A DNA stretch of 64,000 nucleotides, taken from the NCBI RefSeq assembly GCF_036373705.1, contig NC_089863.1:2138444-2202443 (forward strand), written 5' to 3'. Made by a program: the position numbers and the translations under genes. The DNA comes from Amia ocellicauda (Eukaryota > Chordata > Actinopteri > Amiiformes > Amiidae). Of this stretch, positions 49,366-60,943 are shown one piece after another; positions within the stretch are counted from its first letter, which is position 1, and each line of letters begins with the position of its first letter. The notes under the pieces are model-generated. The model was not told where the DNA came from and ran no database searches. It was given only the letters and a program-made list of their open reading frames with translations.

Positions 49366-50174
49366 ATGTCTTTTTCTAACGCCATTTACTGTTTGTCGTG
49401 CAGCATGTTTACCATGGTTAGATCCGCCGACCAAAATGATAATTTTACTTGCACAAAATGCGTAGTTAATAAGGAGTTGGCGGAACGAGTACGCGTGTTG
49501 GAGGAGCACGTAGATACTCTTAGAAAAATAAAAGAGGCAGAGAATTGGCTTGACTCGGTCTGTAGAAACACGGATCCGTCCTCTGTAGTCAGCGATAGGC
49601 CACACTGGCGGCTGCGCAGTCACAGCAGGATCGCTGGGTCTCGGTAAAGAGAGGCTCTAGAAGCACGAAATCAAGAGCTAGAGCTCCGGCGCACCGGTCT
49701 CCCATCCGGACCACGAACAGGTTTGAACCCCTCGGCGGCGTGTCTGCTGAGAAGGTGCTCATTATTGGAGACTCCATAGTTAGAAATATAAAGATTGTGT
49801 CACCAGCAGTAGAAGTAAAATGCCTACCGGGAGCCATAGTCTCTGACTTCGAAGCTAAATTGGACGAATTGCCAGGCGGCGAAGTTTCTACTCTGGTTAT
49901 TCACGCTGGCACTAACAATATTAGACATAGACAATCAGTGATTTTAAAAATAAATTTTACATCGCTATGCAAAACAGCAAAAAAACGATGTCAGAATATA
50001 ATTGTCTCTGGCCCGCTACCAACATTACACAGAGGGGATGAGGCCTTCAGCAGGCTGTCCTCTCTAAATAGCTGGTTGACAAGTTGGTGTGCATCATTGT
50101 TTTTGGGAAAGGCCTGGCTTATACAGAAGAGATGGGCTCCATCCGAGCTGGAGAGGAGCGCTAATGTTATCTGA
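49366..50174 (+). pseudogene. L2 ORF1: Cys-finger, coiled coil, SGNH esterase
   Basis: The N-terminal part (49366-49647) has paired cysteines (CLSC, CTKC), then a short Leu/Glu-rich coiled coil (ELAERVRVLEEHVDTLRKI). After a frameshift near 49620 comes an SGNH hydrolase domain: the GDSIVRN nucleophile block, IHAGTNNIR and SGPLPTL. The usual C-terminal Asp-x-x-His block (DGLHPS in relatives) reads RWAPSE here, so the catalytic His is gone and the esterase should be inactive. In L2 and CR1 elements this protein binds RNA and aids retrotransposition. Confidence 0.85.
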
Positions 50175-50490
50175 TAATATAGCTAGTTGTTTAAAAACGT
50201 GACTCCTCAGAGCTCCGGTCAGGCTGCAGGCTCGCAGTCCTACACAGCAGTCTGCCTGTAACTCCCAGCACAGCCTGACCCCGATCCTAGATCCCTGCCT
50301 GGGGGCATCCAATAAACTACATAGTCCTGAGATGAAATCTTATACAAACAAAATCAATAGTTATCCTATTAAAACAGTAATTTGTCATAGGCTTGGATGT
50401 ATTCCTTCCTCTCGGGGCCCTCGTTTCAACAATCTAATAAAAGTTAAAACTACAAGACAGAAATTCCCTGCTCACATTACTTCTCTCATG

Positions 50491-53206
50491 TATAAGCTTG
50501 CCGTCTTAAACATCCACTCACTACCTAGCAAAGCAGCCTTAATAAATGACACCATAACTGACGCACACATAGATGTGCTCAACTTGACTGAGACCTGGTT
50601 CAGACCAGACAACACTATAACATTAGTAGAAGCCTCCCCTAATGACTTCTCTTACTGCCAGAAGGCCCGTGCAACGGGCGGCGGGGGGGGGGGGGCTGGC
50701 CACCATCTACCGCACAGACCTGCGCCTGTCTACTAAACCATTAGACAGCTTCACATCTTTTGAAAGGCCCCTATTCCTTTTTTATGACCGAATTTAGCAA
50801 TCTCTTATCTGACTTAGCCATACATTATGATAAACTCATTATTTTGGGGGATTTTAACATACATATTGACATTAAAGACGACCCCCTCACTGTTAGTTTC
50901 TTGTCCCTATTGGAGTCTGTAGGCTTCACTCAGCATGTGTCAGGACCCACACATCGTCACAATCACACACTAGAACTAGTTATTACCCGTGGGGTACAGA
51001 TTCACAACCTAATAATATCACCCCAAAACCAGACGATTTCCGACCACTGCCTTATTACATTTGAGCTGCCTGGAGTAGAATCGGACACACAGGAGAGGAA
51101 CATAGAAACTCGCTGCCTAAATCCCACTACTATTCATAAATTCACTACCCTGTTGCCAAATGCTAGCTTTATCAAAACAGGATCTGCAGATGAATTATTA
51201 CATAATTTCAACAATACACTAAGCACTGCTTTAGATACAGTAGCCCCATTAAGGACATGACAAATTAAACCAACAAAACACTCGCCCTAGTTTGACGAAC
51301 ACACTCGCTCACTTAAAACAGAATGCCGTAGATGTGAGCGTAAATGGAGAGAAACAAAACTAGAGGTCTTCACATGGCATGGAATGACAGTATAATAAGA
51401 TACAAGCAGCCCTGTCCTCTGCTAGGTCTGCCTACTACTCCAATTTAATAGAGACGCATAAGAATAACCCGCGTTTTCTTTAAATACAATAGCGACACTT
51501 ACTAACCAGCAGGTGAAGCCTTCAGACGTTATCCCCACAATTTCACCTGTAATGACTTCATGGATCATTTCAACAGCAAAGTTAACAGCATTAGAAAACA
51601 GATAGAACAGGAAACATACACAGATACTATAGCCGACACATGCTATCCTTCACAGCCCCTGCCTACCTTGGACTTGTTTAACATACTAAATCACCAGGAA
51701 TTGGTCTCCTTAATTACTAAAATGAAAACAACAACCTGCGCACTAGACCCTATACCCACTAAACTGCTAAAACAATCTCTTCCATTTATTATTGACTTAA
51801 TACACAATATTATGAATGTCTCTTTATCCTCAGGATCTGTTCCTGATTCATTTAAAATAGCTGTAATTAAACCACTTCTTAAGAAACCCAGTGCCGACCC
51901 TAACCGTCTTAAACACTATCGACCTTTCAAACCTTCCCTTCCTTTCTAAGGTCCTAGAGAAAGTAGTTGCAAACCAACTGCCAGCTTTTTTAACCGATAA
52001 TCATCTTTATGAAGAATTTCAATCAGGCTTCCGTTCCGGCCATAGTACAGAAACGGCCCCGTTAAAAGTATTGAATGACGTGTTTCAGTCCTCCAATGTA
52101 GGGCACGCCAGTGTTATTATTCTATTAGACTTAAGTGCAGCTTTTGACACAATCGACCACAAAATCTTGATACACCGCTTAGAAAACCGTATTGGCCTGT
52201 CTCGCAATGTGCTGTCATGGTTTAAATTATATCTGTCAAACAGACTCCAATATGTACAGATTAACGAGAACCACTCAAATTTAACTGAGGTTAAGTACGG
52301 AGTCCCACAGGGCTCAGTCCTCGGACCTATACTTTTTTCAATATACATGCTCCCTTTAGGTGATATCATTCAACGACATATTACCTTTCACAGTTACGCA
52401 GACGACACACAATTATATGTGTCAGTAAATCCTAACAATACCATAGACCTAGAAACACTAATCTGCTGTCTGTCTGAGATTAAAACATGGATGACAAAAA
52501 AAATTCTTATGCTTAATTCTGACAAAACAGAAGTCATAATTTTAGGAGACAAAAATCGAACTGTTCATCACGCACTAACAAAACTGAGTAATGATAACTT
52601 TAATTTCTCCCCTAAGGAGATGGCACGAAACCTGGGTGTCATCTGTGATCATAATCTATCTATTGAATCACACATTTAGAATGTGTTGATCTTCCTTCCT
52701 CCAGCTTAGAAACATTGCTAGACTGAGACAATTCCTCTCGTTACAGGACACTGAGAAATTGATACACGCATTTGGTACATCTAGATTGGATTACTGCAAT
52801 GCCATTCTGTCAGGCAGCACAAACAGAGCTATTTCTGCACTTCAGTCCAAAATGCTGCTGCAAGAATCCTAACAAAATAAAAAAAACATAAACACATCAC
52901 TCCAGTATTGGCTTCTCTTCACTGGCTGCCTGTGCACTACAGGATAGACTTTAAAGTGCTCTTATTAACATTTAAAGCAGTAAAGGGACTGGCACCTCCC
53001 TACCTAAAAGATCTCCTTATGGAATACACTCCAGGTCGGCCATTGAGATCACAGGAAGCCGGAAACCGCAGGTAGTAGAGCATTCAGTTACAGGGCCCCG
53101 AAGCTGTGGGACGATCTTCCAGCCAATGTAAGAGATGCCCCCTCTGTCTTAGCCTTTAAATCACGGCTGAAGACTCAACTGTTTAGTCTCTGTGTTTCTA
53201 GCCCAT
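50491..53206 (+). pseudogene. L2 ORF2: endonuclease and reverse transcriptase, broken
   Basis: The apurinic-like endonuclease starts at LAVLNIHSLPSK and has NLTETWF; a G run at about 50683-50694 breaks the frame. It continues with LIILGDFNIHID and ISDHCLITFEL (50760-51260). The linker and reverse transcriptase run from 51560 through KPLLKKPSAD, a frameshift near 51920, [30 protein letters not shown] and the active site YADDTQLY (about 52400). There is a stop at 52677. The C-terminal part, with LASLHWLPVHYR-type residues, lies in other frames to 53206. Confidence 0.88.
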
Positions 53207-53884
53207 AGTGATGCCGGTGTGCCATGGACATGCAATTGCACAACTGTCTTTGGAAATGTCCTGCACTGCATGACCAGTATCTGAGCACAACTGCCCTCGT
53301 CTTCCAGCAACAGCCTCCTCTGAGGGTCCAACGAGGCACCTCGTCCCCCACCATGGAAGTCTAACTTGGCACAACCCACCCCAGAGGCACCTCACCACGG
53401 AGGGTCAACGGGGCATCCACACCCAAGGTTTGACGAGCCATCGCAACCCAAAGCCTGTTGATGGTCCAAACCCTCCACCCCCGATGGCCAGCGAGAGGCC
53501 TCCTCCAGAGGGAAGAGCACAGCCAGCAGCACCGATAAAGAACTTTCTGATCTCCTTGCTGCTGTAATAACTATACTGCCTGGAGGGGAGGCAACCATTA
53601 GGCCTAGGCCCTAAGCCATGGACCCCCAGAGATTCATTTTCTCCTACATGCCATCCATTGGAGTTTTTTGTTTTTCTCTCCTTCGTGCCTAAATGGTCTA
53701 TTTACTTAAATGTTCACTCACTTTATTCTAGATCATGTAAAATGTTTACAGGTCTATATTTGATTTTATTGTATTTATGTTTTTTTTATTTTACTATACG
53801 TTTGTTGTATGTTTACCAGTCTGTAAAGCGCTCTGTGGCTACCCTGCGAAGGGCGCTATACAAATAAAAATTGATTGATTGATT

Positions 53885-54479
53885 ATTTAAATATGATTAG
53901 AAAGTTCAGCCAGAAAACGTTTCAGCACATATCAATTAATTAATTACTGAAGCAGTAGCCTATAAAACTTGCAAATACATTGTTCGTTAATATCACCTCC
54001 TGATTATTATTTTAATTTAATACAGACACAGATGACTTGAAAAGACTGCGTGGGTACTTTTTCGGTCAAAGGTAAGGCGCTGATGCTGGCGCTGCAGTGA
54101 GTCCCATTGAGCGCCTTTATCTTCACCTGCACCCTCACTCTAGTGCGCTCTGTGACGTCAGCACTACTGACGCAATGCAATGCAATGTGTGTTTTGCATT
54201 TAATCCAGTCACTGCCATGGCGCTGCTTTAAACAATGCAAAGTATTAGGATTACATTTCATTGTGGCGTTAAAATACCATGATGCTATGAAGCAGTTCAG
54301 CAGGGATGAAACACAGAAATCAGCTTGTATTGATCAGCAACGTGTGTATTGCTGTTCATTATGGCACGACAAATTCGCAACACCCTGTAAAGCAAAACGC
54401 CGATCATTTGTCGATCTCAACACATGCATTGTTTTTAATGTTGCACTAGAAACCAACCATAGAGCCGAACCCGTCCTGC
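53885..54479. other. Intergenic
   Basis: No gene supported. A palindromic CRE-like tgacgtca is at about 54152, and an acgcaatgcaatgcaatgtg short tandem is near 54171. Confidence 0.4.
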
Positions 54480-55360
54480 AGTAATGACTGGGTCGGGTTT
54501 ATAGCGCCCTGCAGCACTTCAGCTAGTCCGGCGAAAGGATGGTCTTGTCGGGTGCACGTAAGTGTGTAAGCAGCTCGTATGTTCAGATCCTGTTACACAC
54601 AAATACACTCACACGTGTGTCGTCTTCATCACATGTGCATCCAGCCGCAGTGCGAGCCTGTCGAGATCAGATTCAGCATCTTCTCTGCTCTCTAAACCTG
54701 GCGATTGTGTGCGTTTACACTGATGCGCACACACACACACACACAGTATATAGATATAAAGCCACACACACACACTATATAGATATAAAGCCACACACAC
54801 ACACAGTACATAGATATAAAGCCACACACACACACACAGTACATAGATATAAAGCCACACACACACACAGTATATAGATATAAATCCACACACACACACA
54901 GTATATAGATATAAAGCCACACACACACACAGTATATAGATATAAATCCACACACACACACACACACTATATAGATATAAAGCCACACACACGCTGTATA
55001 TAGATATAAATCCACACACACACACACTATATAGATATAAAGCCACACACACGCTGTGCTACACACACTGCTGTCCCTCCGCAATCCTGCCGGTCCATAA
55101 GGTTCCTACCTAGAGCTCTATTACACAACAACAGTCATTAGTTGTGATCATTGCAGGCTGTTTGTGTGTCGCTTCAGTATTTACTATTGTTATGATAGGA
55201 AGTGTGTGTACATGGTGCGACAAGCAGACTGTACTCACTGTGCGCAGAGTCTGCGGAAAGTCTGCGCATGCGTTGGCTAAATGCTCATATTCTGCGCAGA
55301 CTCGTGTGGCGCAGTTCCCGCAGCGCTGCCGACAGAGAGGTGCATGCTGGGAAGAGTAGT
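54480..55360 (-). repeat. Right arm of long outer inverted repeat
   Basis: Reverse complement of 1-1085, and closest in the 300 bases 55060-55360. It contains a shorter minisatellite and the TATA-like motif on the minus strand (about 54495). Confidence 0.9.
54726..55056 (-). repeat. CA-rich minisatellite, partner array
   Basis: About 11 units of (CA)n plus tatatagatataaakccaca. The pure AT run of the left arm is missing. Confidence 0.95.
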
Positions 55361-55637
55361 TTTCTGACACGTGGCCGGAGTTGTGGGTAGAAAGGAGTGA
55401 GATTGAAGAGTTGAAAACAGACGACAGGTGCCGTGGGTCACCGTGGGGTTTAATCAAAGGCTGTTTTGAATCCTTGTAGGACATTAAGAATTGGACTTAA
55501 ATCAAGAGAGAGACTGGGACCGGGTTTTATTTATGTAGCTACTGAATTTAATACGAACTGTAGCTGTGAATTGTGATTTATTAGCTCTATTGGGGTTTTA
55601 TGTATGTAATTTGTAAGTGAATGTACTGTAGTAGTTA

Positions 55638-55698
<61 letters not shown>

Positions 55699-55969
55699 GC
55701 GCTATTTGTTTTTTAGCACAGCTTACCCAGATAGCACATGATGTTGTCCGACTATCACTGCAACGTGTTTTACTAAATGGACCTATACAACCTTTAAATA
55801 TCATACGAACAATAATAACACTTTTTTTTTATTATTATTATTTTTTGGTTCCTGGGTAGTAAGTGTTATTTCCTAATTGCTTATGCCTCAAAAGTATAGA
55901 GAATGGCTATTATTCCTCACAAATATTGCTTTTGTGACCAGGACAGTGATATTTTGAAATTGACCTATT
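55361..55969. other. Intergenic, with TTA microsatellite
   Basis: (TTA)n at 55638-55697. From about 55850 (ggttcctgggtagtaagtgt) the sequence probably already belongs to the element or gene promoted at 56060. Confidence 0.5.
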
Positions 55970-56066
55970 TTCCAGAACATTCCAGATATATTCAGTGCTG
56001 AGTAAACTTGGAGTTACTTCTAGAACTTTCTAGAACTTTCCAGTAATATAAATAGTAGTATAAATA
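55970..56066 (+). promoter_or_regulatory. Heat-shock-element array plus TATA box
   Basis: TTC/GAA pentamer units alternate every five bases at 55970, 55975 and 55980, then at 56018, 56023, 56028, 56033 and 56038. This is the exact binding format of heat-shock factor trimers. A TATA box, tataaata, follows at 56059, and the open frame begins at 56135. The second cluster ends 19 bases before the TATA box, as in hsp70-type promoters. A 12-bp palindrome gggcttaagccc is at 56071-56082. Confidence 0.8.
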
Positions 56067-56134
56067 CAGGGGGCTTAAGCCCACCAGTTCAGTTTAGTTC
56101 CAACTGCCTAAGTGGAAATCTGCATTTTTCTGAG

Positions 56135-57925
56135 ATGGCATCAAGAGGCTGCAAGCATCCGGCAGACACATTTTGCCAATTTATCAAGACAATGTGTGAG
56201 GTCTACAAGGCATATTTCGGCCTGCCTGTCGGGGATCAAGACAAACACTGTGCACCTCATTTCACCTGCAAGCACTGCAAAAAAACTCTGGAAGGTAAGA
56301 TGGACAATTGTATGTTATAAAATTTGTTAAAAAAAATAAATTGTTAAAGTTTTTATTTTTAAAATGTTTTACAGTTCCAAAAAAATATCATATATTAAAA
56401 ATGTATCGAGAATCTCTTAGACATTAGTAATGGGTGAAATAAATGTATTTTTGTAGGATGGTACAGAAGGGAAAAGAGATCCATGAAGTTCGCTATCCCA
56501 AGAATTTGGCGGGAACCCACTGACCACTCAAGCAACTGCTACTTCTGCATGGTGGACCCTTCCAAACGTCGGACTGGCAAGAATGCACCTGCAATCACGT
56601 ATCCGGACCTTCCTTCATCCATCGCCCCGGTGCCACACTGCCATGAGCTCCCCGTACCCACTTCTCCGGAGAGAGAGCAGCTGTCTTTAGAAGAGAGCAG
56701 CAAGTCAGAGAGCGAGGAAGACATTGTAGATCCAGATGACAATTTCAGAGGTGGAGCTGAGGAGAGAAACCCATACCCAACCAAAAAGACCTCAATGACT
56801 TGATTAGAGATCTTGGTCTCACCAAGTCCAATACCGAGCTTTTGACATCTAGGCTCAAGCAGTGGAACTTGTTGAATGAAAGTGTGCAAGTCGCAGATCA
56901 GAGGAAGCTTCACTGACTTTTTTCCAGCTTTGCTACTGCCACATTGTGACCAGTCTATTCGAGGCAATCGGAATCGCCTGTAACCAGAATGAGTGGTGCC
57001 TCTTCATTGACAGCTCATCCAGGAGCCTCAAAGCCGTGCTGCTCCATAATGGTAACAAGTACCCGTCTCTTCCCCAGCTCACTCGGTGCACCTCAAAGAG
57101 GATTACAATAGCATCAAGACCTTGCTGGACGCCTTGAAGTATGATGAGTACGGCTGGGAGGTCATAGGCGACTTCAAAATGGTGGCATTCCTGATGGGTC
57201 TCCAAGGCGGTTTTACCAAGTTTCCCTGCTATCTTTGCCTTTGGGACAGCAGGGACACCAAGGCACACTACCACAGGCGGGACTGGTCACAGCAGACCGA
57301 GTTCTCTGTGGTGAGGAACAACGTCAAGTGGGTGCCACTGGTGGACCCCCGAAAGGTGCTGATGCCACCACTGCACATCAAATTGGGCCTTATGAAATAA
57401 TTTGTCAGAGCTCTAGATAAGTAGTCGGCAGCCTTCAAGTATCTTCAAGACTTCTTCCCTAAGCTGTCTGAGGCAAATGTCAAAGCCATTCTCTTCGTCA
57501 CACCACAGATTAAGAAGATCTTGGAGTGCAATTAATTCCCCAAGAAGCTCACTAGTAAGGAAAAAGCAACTTGGGACAGCTTTGTCACAGTGGTTCAGGG
57601 TTTCCTGGCCAATCACAAGGCCGAAAATTATGTGGAGCTGGTTGAGATTCTGGTGAAGAACTATGGCAAAATGGGCTGTAGGATGTCCCTCAAAGTTCAT
57701 ATCCTTGATGCTCATCTTGATAAATTCAAGGAGAACATGGGAGCATATTCAGAGGAGCAAGGCGAGCGCTTCCACCAGCATATACTGGACTTTAAACACC
57801 GCTACCAAGGACAGTATAACGAGAACATGATGGGAGACTACATTTGGGGGCAGATTCGTGAAAGTGATTTACAGTATAATCGTGAAGCATTTACAAATTG
57901 TGACTATAGTACTTGTGGACTGTAG
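56135..57925 (+). pseudogene. Two-exon transposase-like gene, unnamed family, broken
   Basis: Exon 1 (56135-56294) encodes MASRGCKHPADTFCQFIKTM and CKHCKKTLEG. A gtaaga donor at 56295 and a ttttgtag acceptor ending at 56456 give a phase-1 intron of 162 bases. Exon 2 continues with SMKFAIPRIWREP, CYFCMVDP, a Ser/Glu-rich stretch and RDLGLTKSNTELLTSRLKQW. FIDSSSRSLKAVLLHNGN, GDFKMVAFLMGLQGGFTKF followed by CYLCLWDSRD, and EEQGERFHQ then follow. The Asp, Asp with a nearby Cys pair, and Glu could form an RNase H-like active site; this is inference. About two frameshifts (near 56790 and 57085) and stops (near 57398, 57418 and 57532) break it. From memory, relatives occur in many copies in arthropods, cnidarians and fish as uncharacterised proteins, which suggests a mobile element. 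I cannot name the superfamily. Confidence 0.75.
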
Positions 57926-58248
57926 TGTGGGAATGTATGTACTTTTACAAATTAGCCAACAGGAAAAAAGTGGAGCAGAGGAGGGCCACCACCACCAGCC
58001 TTTACCACTGCAGAGGAGTACGTTAAACACAGGCCAATAATGGATGGCATTGCTGGGGTAGCTCATCTGAGCCATCTGCCCCCCATGACACAAGCACCTA
58101 TATAAAGGGTAAGCTGATCACATTTATTAGCAATTGCTCATCCTCATCTTCATCATAATATTCCTGTAGTGACTGACAGCACCATTAATCTGAAAGTCCT
58201 GTAAGTAATTTCTGCATTTTTTTTTAAATTCAGTAATCACCTGACCGA
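57926..58248. other. Spacer before tRNA array
   Basis: Probable 3' remainder of the preceding element, then a T-rich stretch resembling the poly-T that precedes tRNA-Arg in the later units. Confidence 0.4.
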
Positions 58249-58321
58249 GCCCCAGTGGCCTAATGGATAAGACACTGGCCTCCTAAGCCAGGGATTGTGG
58301 GTTTGAGTCACATCTGGGGTG
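58249..58321 (+). tRNA. tRNA-Arg(CCT), degenerate copy, unit 1
   Basis: 73-nt cloverleaf with anticodon CCT. Compared with the unit 4 copy it has a G-to-A change in the D stem, TTTGAGT instead of TTCGAGT in the T loop, and a T-stem mismatch. Probably a pseudogene or weak gene. Confidence 0.7.
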
Positions 58322-58471
58322 ATCCCTGCCTTGTTTCTGCACACAATTGGTAATTATCTGTGGGCTGCTGTCGTTTTTTTCCTTCTGCTCATATCCTGTT
58401 CACGTATTGCATCTGGGAAAGTTGGGAACTGCGCCGTTTGAACCGGGAAACATGCATATTAAAGGATATCC

Positions 58472-58543
58472 TGGAGATGCCAAGGATTGAACTCGGGACC
58501 TCATACATGCAAAGCATGCGCTCTACCACTGAGCTACATCCCC
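58472..58543 (-). tRNA. tRNA-Ala(TGC), unit 1
   Basis: 72 nt; acceptor GGGGATG pairs with CATCTCC, the D arm is GCTCAGTGGTAGAGC, the anticodon loop TTTGCAT (TGC), and the T loop TTCAATC. All stems pair, so it looks functional in structure. Downstream on its strand there are only three T residues (cctttaa), a weak Pol III terminator. Confidence 0.88.
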
Positions 58544-58576
58544 ACCACCAGCATGTGCTTCCTTCAACAGCAAACA

Positions 58577-58881
58577 AACAATCCAACAGAGAAAGAAAAG
58601 AGTTGCACTGTCATTCCTTGAGTCTCAAAGCATGCTACGAAGCTGTTCCTAGCGTTGCCCAATGGCACACAACACCAACAAGTAAACAATGCAACACAGA
58701 AAGAAAAGAGTTGCACTGTCGTTCCTTGAGTCTCAAAGCTAGCTACGACGCTGTTCCTAGCGTTGCCCAACGGCACACAACACGAACAAGTAAACAATGC
58801 AACACAGAAAGAAAAGAGTTGCACTGTCGTTCCTTGAATCTCAAAGCATGCTACGACGCTGTTCCTAGCGTTGCCCAACGG
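58577..58881 (+). repeat. 108-bp tandem repeat, 3 copies, unit 1
   Basis: Units start at 58583, 58691 and 58799 (gcaacacagaaagaaaagag in the consensus). The period is 108 bases, a multiple of three, so frames stay open on both strands. Confidence 0.95.
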
Positions 58882-59361
58882 TACAATATGTGGATGACAT
58901 GGGCAAGGAGAAGGAGAAAGAAGCTACTGTGCGCTTTACAATGGATGACACGTAACGCAAGGAACAGTTTCTCCCAGAAACAGCGTGTGAGCGCATCCAC
59001 TGTGAATAGTGAAGGAGAGGACGAGATTGCAGCGACGCACATGGGTGCTTCATTTTCACTTCTCGGGATCAAGTCATAGACCGCCTGTTGCCAACAATCA
59101 CACTGTCAGGGCCAGGTGTGATACATAGAAGTTACACGCACTAACGCCGAGCTACAGCCTCTACTATGCTGAGTGTTGCTTCGAGGGTACAGGGACTAAA
59201 GAATGACATGTTGAAGTCAATTAATCAAAGACTAAATACATGTGCATTGATGTGTTTCTTGCAACATTGATTGTCAGCTCCATGTCAGCACAGTCCTCAA
59301 CTCGTGTTGTCCTTGTCGGCAGAACAGGTGTGAGTGTGTTCCTGGGTGGTAAAAGATCCCT

Positions 59362-59444
59362 TGGCAGAAGTGGGATTCCATCCCAAGCATCCAGTGAAGA
59401 CTGCGAGCTGAAAGCAGCGCCTCAGACCACTCAGCCATCCTGAC
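59362..59444 (-). pseudogene. tRNA-Leu(CAG)-like pseudogene, unit 1
   Basis: 83 nt; GTCAGGATGGCTGAGTGGTC start, anticodon loop TTCAGCT (CAG) and long variable arm. The T loop is ATGGAAT instead of TTCGAAT, the anticodon stem has one mismatch, and the acceptor mismatches at position 2-71. The internal promoter B box is therefore lost. Confidence 0.8.
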
Positions 59445-59523
59445 TTGTGCGGCTGTGTTTAAATGGAGTCAATCCCGACGTAATCGAAAACAGTGGATAT
59501 CACAATGGATGTGGTTGTATTTG

Positions 59524-59596
59524 GCCGAAATTGCTCAGCTTGGAGAGCGTTAGACTGAAGATCTAAATGTCCCTGGATCAATCCCGGGTTTCGGCA
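59524..59596 (+). pseudogene. tRNA-Phe(GAA), degenerate copy, unit 1
   Basis: Anticodon GAA and acceptor intact, but the A box reads TTGCTCAGCTTGG, the T loop starts ATC instead of TTC, and AAAGG is AAATG. Likely inactive next to the two canonical copies. Confidence 0.75.
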
Positions 59597-59839
59597 TTTC
59601 ACGAGGAGTATGTTCAGAAAGCACAAAGAGCCCATGTACTGCACACGAGTGCGTCTCTATTTTGCAGCAAGAGTGCACTGTGCTCCGATTCAAAGGTAAT
59701 TGATTCAAAGCCCATTTGCAAATACAACTCTAGGCGAAATCAACGACAGGCTCCTTGTTCACTTTACACTGCAGGCTGTGCAATGACTCCTGCAACGGGA
59801 CAATTCCTGTAACTATTCACTTCATTGTACTGTTTCGTG

Positions 59840-59873
<34 letters not shown>

Positions 59874-59875
59874 CA
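59840..59875 (+). repeat. Poly-T tract before unit 2
   Basis: About 34 T residues; corresponding tracts before units 3 and 4 are about 14 (61706-61719) and about 20 (63771-63790). Confidence 0.9.
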
Positions 59876-59897
59876 TGTTCAGAAACTACCTGACTGA

Positions 59898-59970
59898 GCC
59901 CCAGTGGCCTAATGGATAAGGCACTGGCCTCCTAAGCCAGGGATTGTGGGTCCGAGTCCCATCTGGGGTG
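59898..59970 (+). tRNA. tRNA-Arg(CCT), unit 2
   Basis: Full cloverleaf, anticodon CCT. One notable change: the T loop is TCCGAGT (C at 55 instead of T), which weakens the B box. Confidence 0.85.
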
Positions 59971-60119
59971 ATGCCTGCCTTGTTTCTGCACAAAATTGGT
60001 AATTCTCTGTGGGCTCTTGTCGTTTTTTCCTTCTGCTCATATCCTATTTACGAATTGCATCTGGGAAAGTTGGGAACTGCGCCGATTGAACCGGGAAACA
60101 TAGACATTAAAAGATATCC

Positions 60120-60191
60120 TGGAGATGCCGAGGATTGATCTCGGGACCTCACACATGCAAAGCATGCGCTCTACCACTGAGCTACATCCCC
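60120..60191 (-). tRNA. tRNA-Ala(TGC), unit 2
   Basis: Anticodon TGC. The T loop starts ATC instead of TTC (position 54), and an anticodon-stem A-to-G makes a wobble pair. TTTT lies about nine bases downstream on its strand. May be compromised by the T-loop change. Confidence 0.8.
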
Positions 60192-60943
60192 ACCACCTGC
60201 ATGCGTTTCCTTCAACAGCAAACAAACAATGCAACACAGAAAGAAAAGAGTTGCACTGTCATTCCTTGAGTCTCAAAGCATGCTACGACGCTGTTCCTAG
60301 CGTTCCCCAATGGCACACAACACCAACAAGTAAACAATGCAACACAGAAAGAAAAGAGTTGCACTGTCGTTCCTTGAGTCTCAAAGCATGCTACGACGCT
60401 GTTCCTAGCGTTGCCCAACGGCACACAACACCAACAAGTAAACAATGCAACACAGAAAGAAAAGAGTTGCACTGTCGTTCCTTGAGTCTCAAAGCATGCT
60501 ACGACGCTGTTCCTAGCGTTGCCCAACGGCACACAACACCAACAAGTAAACAATGCAACACAGAACGAAAAGAGTTGCACTGTCGTTCCTTGAGTCTCAA
60601 AGCATGCTACGACGCTGTTCCTGGCGTTGCCCAACGGCACACAACACCAACAAGTAAACCATGCAACACAGAAAGAAAAGAGTTGCACTGTCGTTCCTTG
60701 AGTCTCAAAGCATGCTACGACGCTGTTCCTAGCGTTGCCCAACGGTACAATATGTGGATGACATGGGCAAGGAGAAGGAGAAAGAAGCTACTGTGTGCTG
60801 GACAATGGATGACACGTAAAGCAAGGAACAGTTTCTCCCAGAAACAGCGTGTGAGCGCATCCACTGTGAATAGTGAAGGAGAAGACGACATTGCAGCGAC
60901 GCACATGGGTGCGTCATTTTCACTTCTCGGGATCAAGTCATAG
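60125..60943 (+). other. 272-codon open frame across the 108-bp array (probably non-coding)
   Basis: Encodes five 36-residue units (CNTERKELHCRSLSLKACYD and continuation) and a basic tail (WARRRRKKLL). The first codons lie antisense within tRNA-Ala. Homologous frames of 239 and 344 codons exist in units 1 (58360-59079) and 3 (61972-63006). An open minus-strand frame covers the same repeats. No domain recognised; I regard it as a by-product of the repeat period. Confidence 0.3.
60225..60744 (+). repeat. 108-bp tandem repeat, 5 copies, unit 2
   Basis: Units start at 60231, 60339, 60447, 60555 and 60663, nearly identical to one another. Confidence 0.95.

Larger units (their letters stand above)
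49167..53884 (+). mobile_element. L2 LINE, nearly full-length
   Basis: About 4.7 kb with a GC-rich 5' region, ORF1, ORF2 and a 3' tail (ggcgctatacaaataaaaat followed by ttgattgattgatt). Both ORFs are disrupted. The 5' boundary is approximate. Confidence 0.9.

Noticed and set aside
54152-54159. CRE palindrome tgacgtca as a functional regulatory site
   Set aside because: A single 8-bp motif in intergenic sequence with no gene attached is not sufficient evidence.
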